A stretch of DNA of 64,000 nucleotides, taken from Blastomonas aquatica (GTDB taxonomy: Bacteria > Pseudomonadota > Alphaproteobacteria > Sphingomonadales > Sphingomonadaceae). Position 1 is the stretch's first letter. Each line of letters starts with the position of its first letter. Of this stretch, positions 63,057 through 64,000 are shown piece after piece. The notes below the pieces were generated by a model. It did no database searches. It worked only from the letters and a program-made list of their open reading frames with translations, and had not been told where the DNA came from. The stretch spans positions 310,001 through 374,000 of the forward strand of contig NZ_BMGD01000002.1 in the NCBI RefSeq assembly GCF_014639875.1, read 5' to 3'. A program made the position numbers and the translations under genes.

Positions 63057-63092
63057 ACGGGTTAAATTAAACCGGCAAGCATTGACCGCGAA

Positions 63093-63205
63093 GGGGTCTG
63101 GAAAAGAATTTCCGGTTCTCGCGGAATCGTGGCGATAGCTGCTTGACAGGTTTTGGCCCCGCGCCGTTCCGGCGTGAACGACCGGTTGTGGGTGGGTAAT
63201 TGCCG
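63093..63205 (-). repeat. Cassette-type repeat, copy 5
   Basis: Start GGGGTCTGGAAAAGAATTTC, internal GTGGCGATAGCTGCTTGAC, end CCGGTTGTGGGTGGGTAATT. The gene at 63241 stops 36 bases beyond it. Confidence 0.7.
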
Positions 63206-63240
63206 TCGGTGTGTGATGCCAGAGATCACCACCGTCCCCG

Positions 63241-63558
63241 TCATCGTAGATAGGTTGTCAACTGCGGAACAGCGCGTAAGCGGTCAATCATACAATTCCG
63301 AGCGGTCGCACTATTCTCACCAACGAAGTGAAAGGTATGGACAGAGAAGCCAGGCGGAACCACACCATGGTTGGCAACGCTGCCGTCTACTTTTGCGCCG
63401 CAACTCGTGGCGACTTTTGAGATGGCTGCGGGTTCTGTGTCACTGGCAACCCAATATCGACCGGTGGTAGGGTTATCCCAATAAACCGCTTCCCGAGAAG
63501 GGTAGGCGTCTGGGGTGGTGCATCCTGCCAGTAATACGCTCAACACAATCACTCGCAT
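63241..63558 (-). CDS. Small lipoprotein in the repeat-gene array
   Basis: 105 residues. The N-terminus MRVIVLSVLLAGCTTPDAY is a lipoprotein signal with lipobox LLAGC. The mature part has two cysteines (TSCGAKV and RNCMID) that may form a disulfide, and the middle reads NHGVVPPGFSVHTFHFVGEN. GGAGG six bases before the ATG at 63558 fixes the start. No family recognised; probably attached to a membrane facing the periplasm. Confidence 0.65.
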   Translation of the reverse strand: MRVIVLSVLLAGCTTPDAYPSREAVYWDNPTTGRYWVASDTEPAAISKVATSCGAKVDGSVANHGVVPPGFSVHTFHFVGENSATARNCMIDRLRAVPQLTTYLR

Positions 63559-63619
63559 GTAAACCTCCGTCACGCTTCATATCCGATATGGGTGGGCCCG
63601 CAATACCCGCGTCTGAAAT

Positions 63620-63730
63620 GGGGTCGCTTGCTGGACGGCAGGAGTTTTCGAGAAGCGAGGCAAAGCCGCCATGTCGCTTTCGGGATCGCACATCAGCCAT
63701 CCTCATGGCCGCTCGTGGGTGGCAAGCTAA
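63620..63730 (-). repeat. Cassette-type repeat, copy 6
   Basis: A degenerate copy: start GGGGTCGCTTGCTGGACGGC, end GGCCGCTCGTGGGTGGCAAG. About 60 bases from the start of the lipoprotein gene. The next gene, on the plus strand, lies outside the array. Confidence 0.5.
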
Positions 63731-63832
63731 CATTGATCGCCTCGCACAACTGTGACTCCGTTACCGCCTATGCGGCCGCGGGGCACCTGTGGCATTACCA
63801 TGAAAGAACTGGATCCATAGGACACAGAAACC

Positions 63833-64000
63833 ATGAGTCTGACAAAGGCAATCATCTCGGGATTTGTGGCGTTGATCGCCGTTACGCCCGCTGCCGCCTG
63901 CTCTGTGGCAGAAACCTACATCCGGCCGTCCAATTTCGAGCTTGTGCAAATTGCGGACGCCATCGTGGTCGCGCGAGCCGAGAATGAGATTCAGAACGGC
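63833..64000 (+). CDS. Exported hypothetical protein, truncated by the window edge
   Basis: The first 56 residues are visible. MSLTKAIISGFVALIAVTPA then AACSVAETYIRP is a signal peptide with cleavage expected near AAA-C; the cysteine could also be a lipidation site. The mature start FELVQIADAIVVARAENE suggests an exported domain of unknown type. The frame is open to the window edge. No strong ribosome site is visible. Confidence 0.55.
   Translation, partial: MSLTKAIISGFVALIAVTPAAACSVAETYIRPSNFELVQIADAIVVARAENEIQNG

Noticed and set aside
59518-63730. The cassette repeats as integron attC sites
   Set aside because: The two ends of each copy are not reverse complements, and I could not find the RYYYAAC and GTTRRRY boxes at the borders. 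No integrase gene is in the window.

Overview
The window is a high-GC chromosomal segment from an alphaproteobacterium, most likely a member of the Sphingomonadales (Sphingomonas/Blastomonas/Sphingopyxis type). The case rests on the gene order ffh-rpsP-rimM-trmD-rplS, acidic tails on bS16 and bL9, many serine/TonB-free housekeeping genes with sphingomonad-like neighbours, and abundant short palindromic repeats between and even inside genes. No tRNA, rRNA or CRISPR array was seen. Assignments come from reading protein motifs, not from database searches.

Layout. 0-7 kb: a periplasmic aspartyl protease (cut by the left edge), an Lhr-type helicase, and a valine-catabolism operon (mmsA, a VOC protein, mmsB) with a divergent LysR regulator. 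7-14.3 kb: accessory enzymes, including a membrane-protein gene broken by an in-frame amber codon, a zinc alcohol dehydrogenase, a Tat-exported M20-type protein lacking two expected metal ligands, a hemerythrin-like protein, a methyltransferase/sterol-desaturase-type pair and a nitroreductase. 14.4-21.9 kb: a peptide transporter followed by two exported amidohydrolases (the second lacks the metal motif), NnrU, an aldo/keto reductase and a dicarboxylate symporter. 22-30.5 kb: glmM, a DUF1272 protein, a ThiD-VOC fusion, sodB, then dapF-mtaB-ftsY-yciB on the minus strand.

30.5-41.7 kb: a GGDEF-EAL protein, then ffh, rpsP, rimM, trmD and rplS. A VapBC-type toxin-antitoxin pair sits between rimM and trmD and is joined to trmD by an ATGA overlap. 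After the rplS terminator come asd, a DsbA-fold isomerase whose start codon lies in a perfect 22-bp palindrome, an alpha/beta hydrolase and an M2 peptidase. 41.9-50.3 kb: a membrane-anchored helical protein, an ArsR regulator-carbonic anhydrase-SulP transporter operon, AMP nucleosidase, a YbjN-like protein, rpsF-rpsR-rplI and a diguanylate cyclase. 50.4-58.5 kb: a phosphotransferase, then the fatty-acid synthesis cluster fabD-fabG-acpP-fabF with mltG, a peroxiredoxin and a 2'-5' RNA ligase-like protein.

59-64 kb is different in character. Small unrecognised minus-strand genes alternate with six degenerate copies of a repeat of about 110 bp, all in one orientation. Each gene's stop lies at or close to one repeat and its start 35-60 bases from the next. 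An IS110/IS1111-type insertion sequence with perfect 14-bp subterminal inverted repeats lies exactly at the edge of one copy. This cassette-like array is the most unusual structure in the window. Also notable are palindromic repeats translated in frame inside thiD and mtaB, and the toxin-antitoxin pair in the ribosomal operon.
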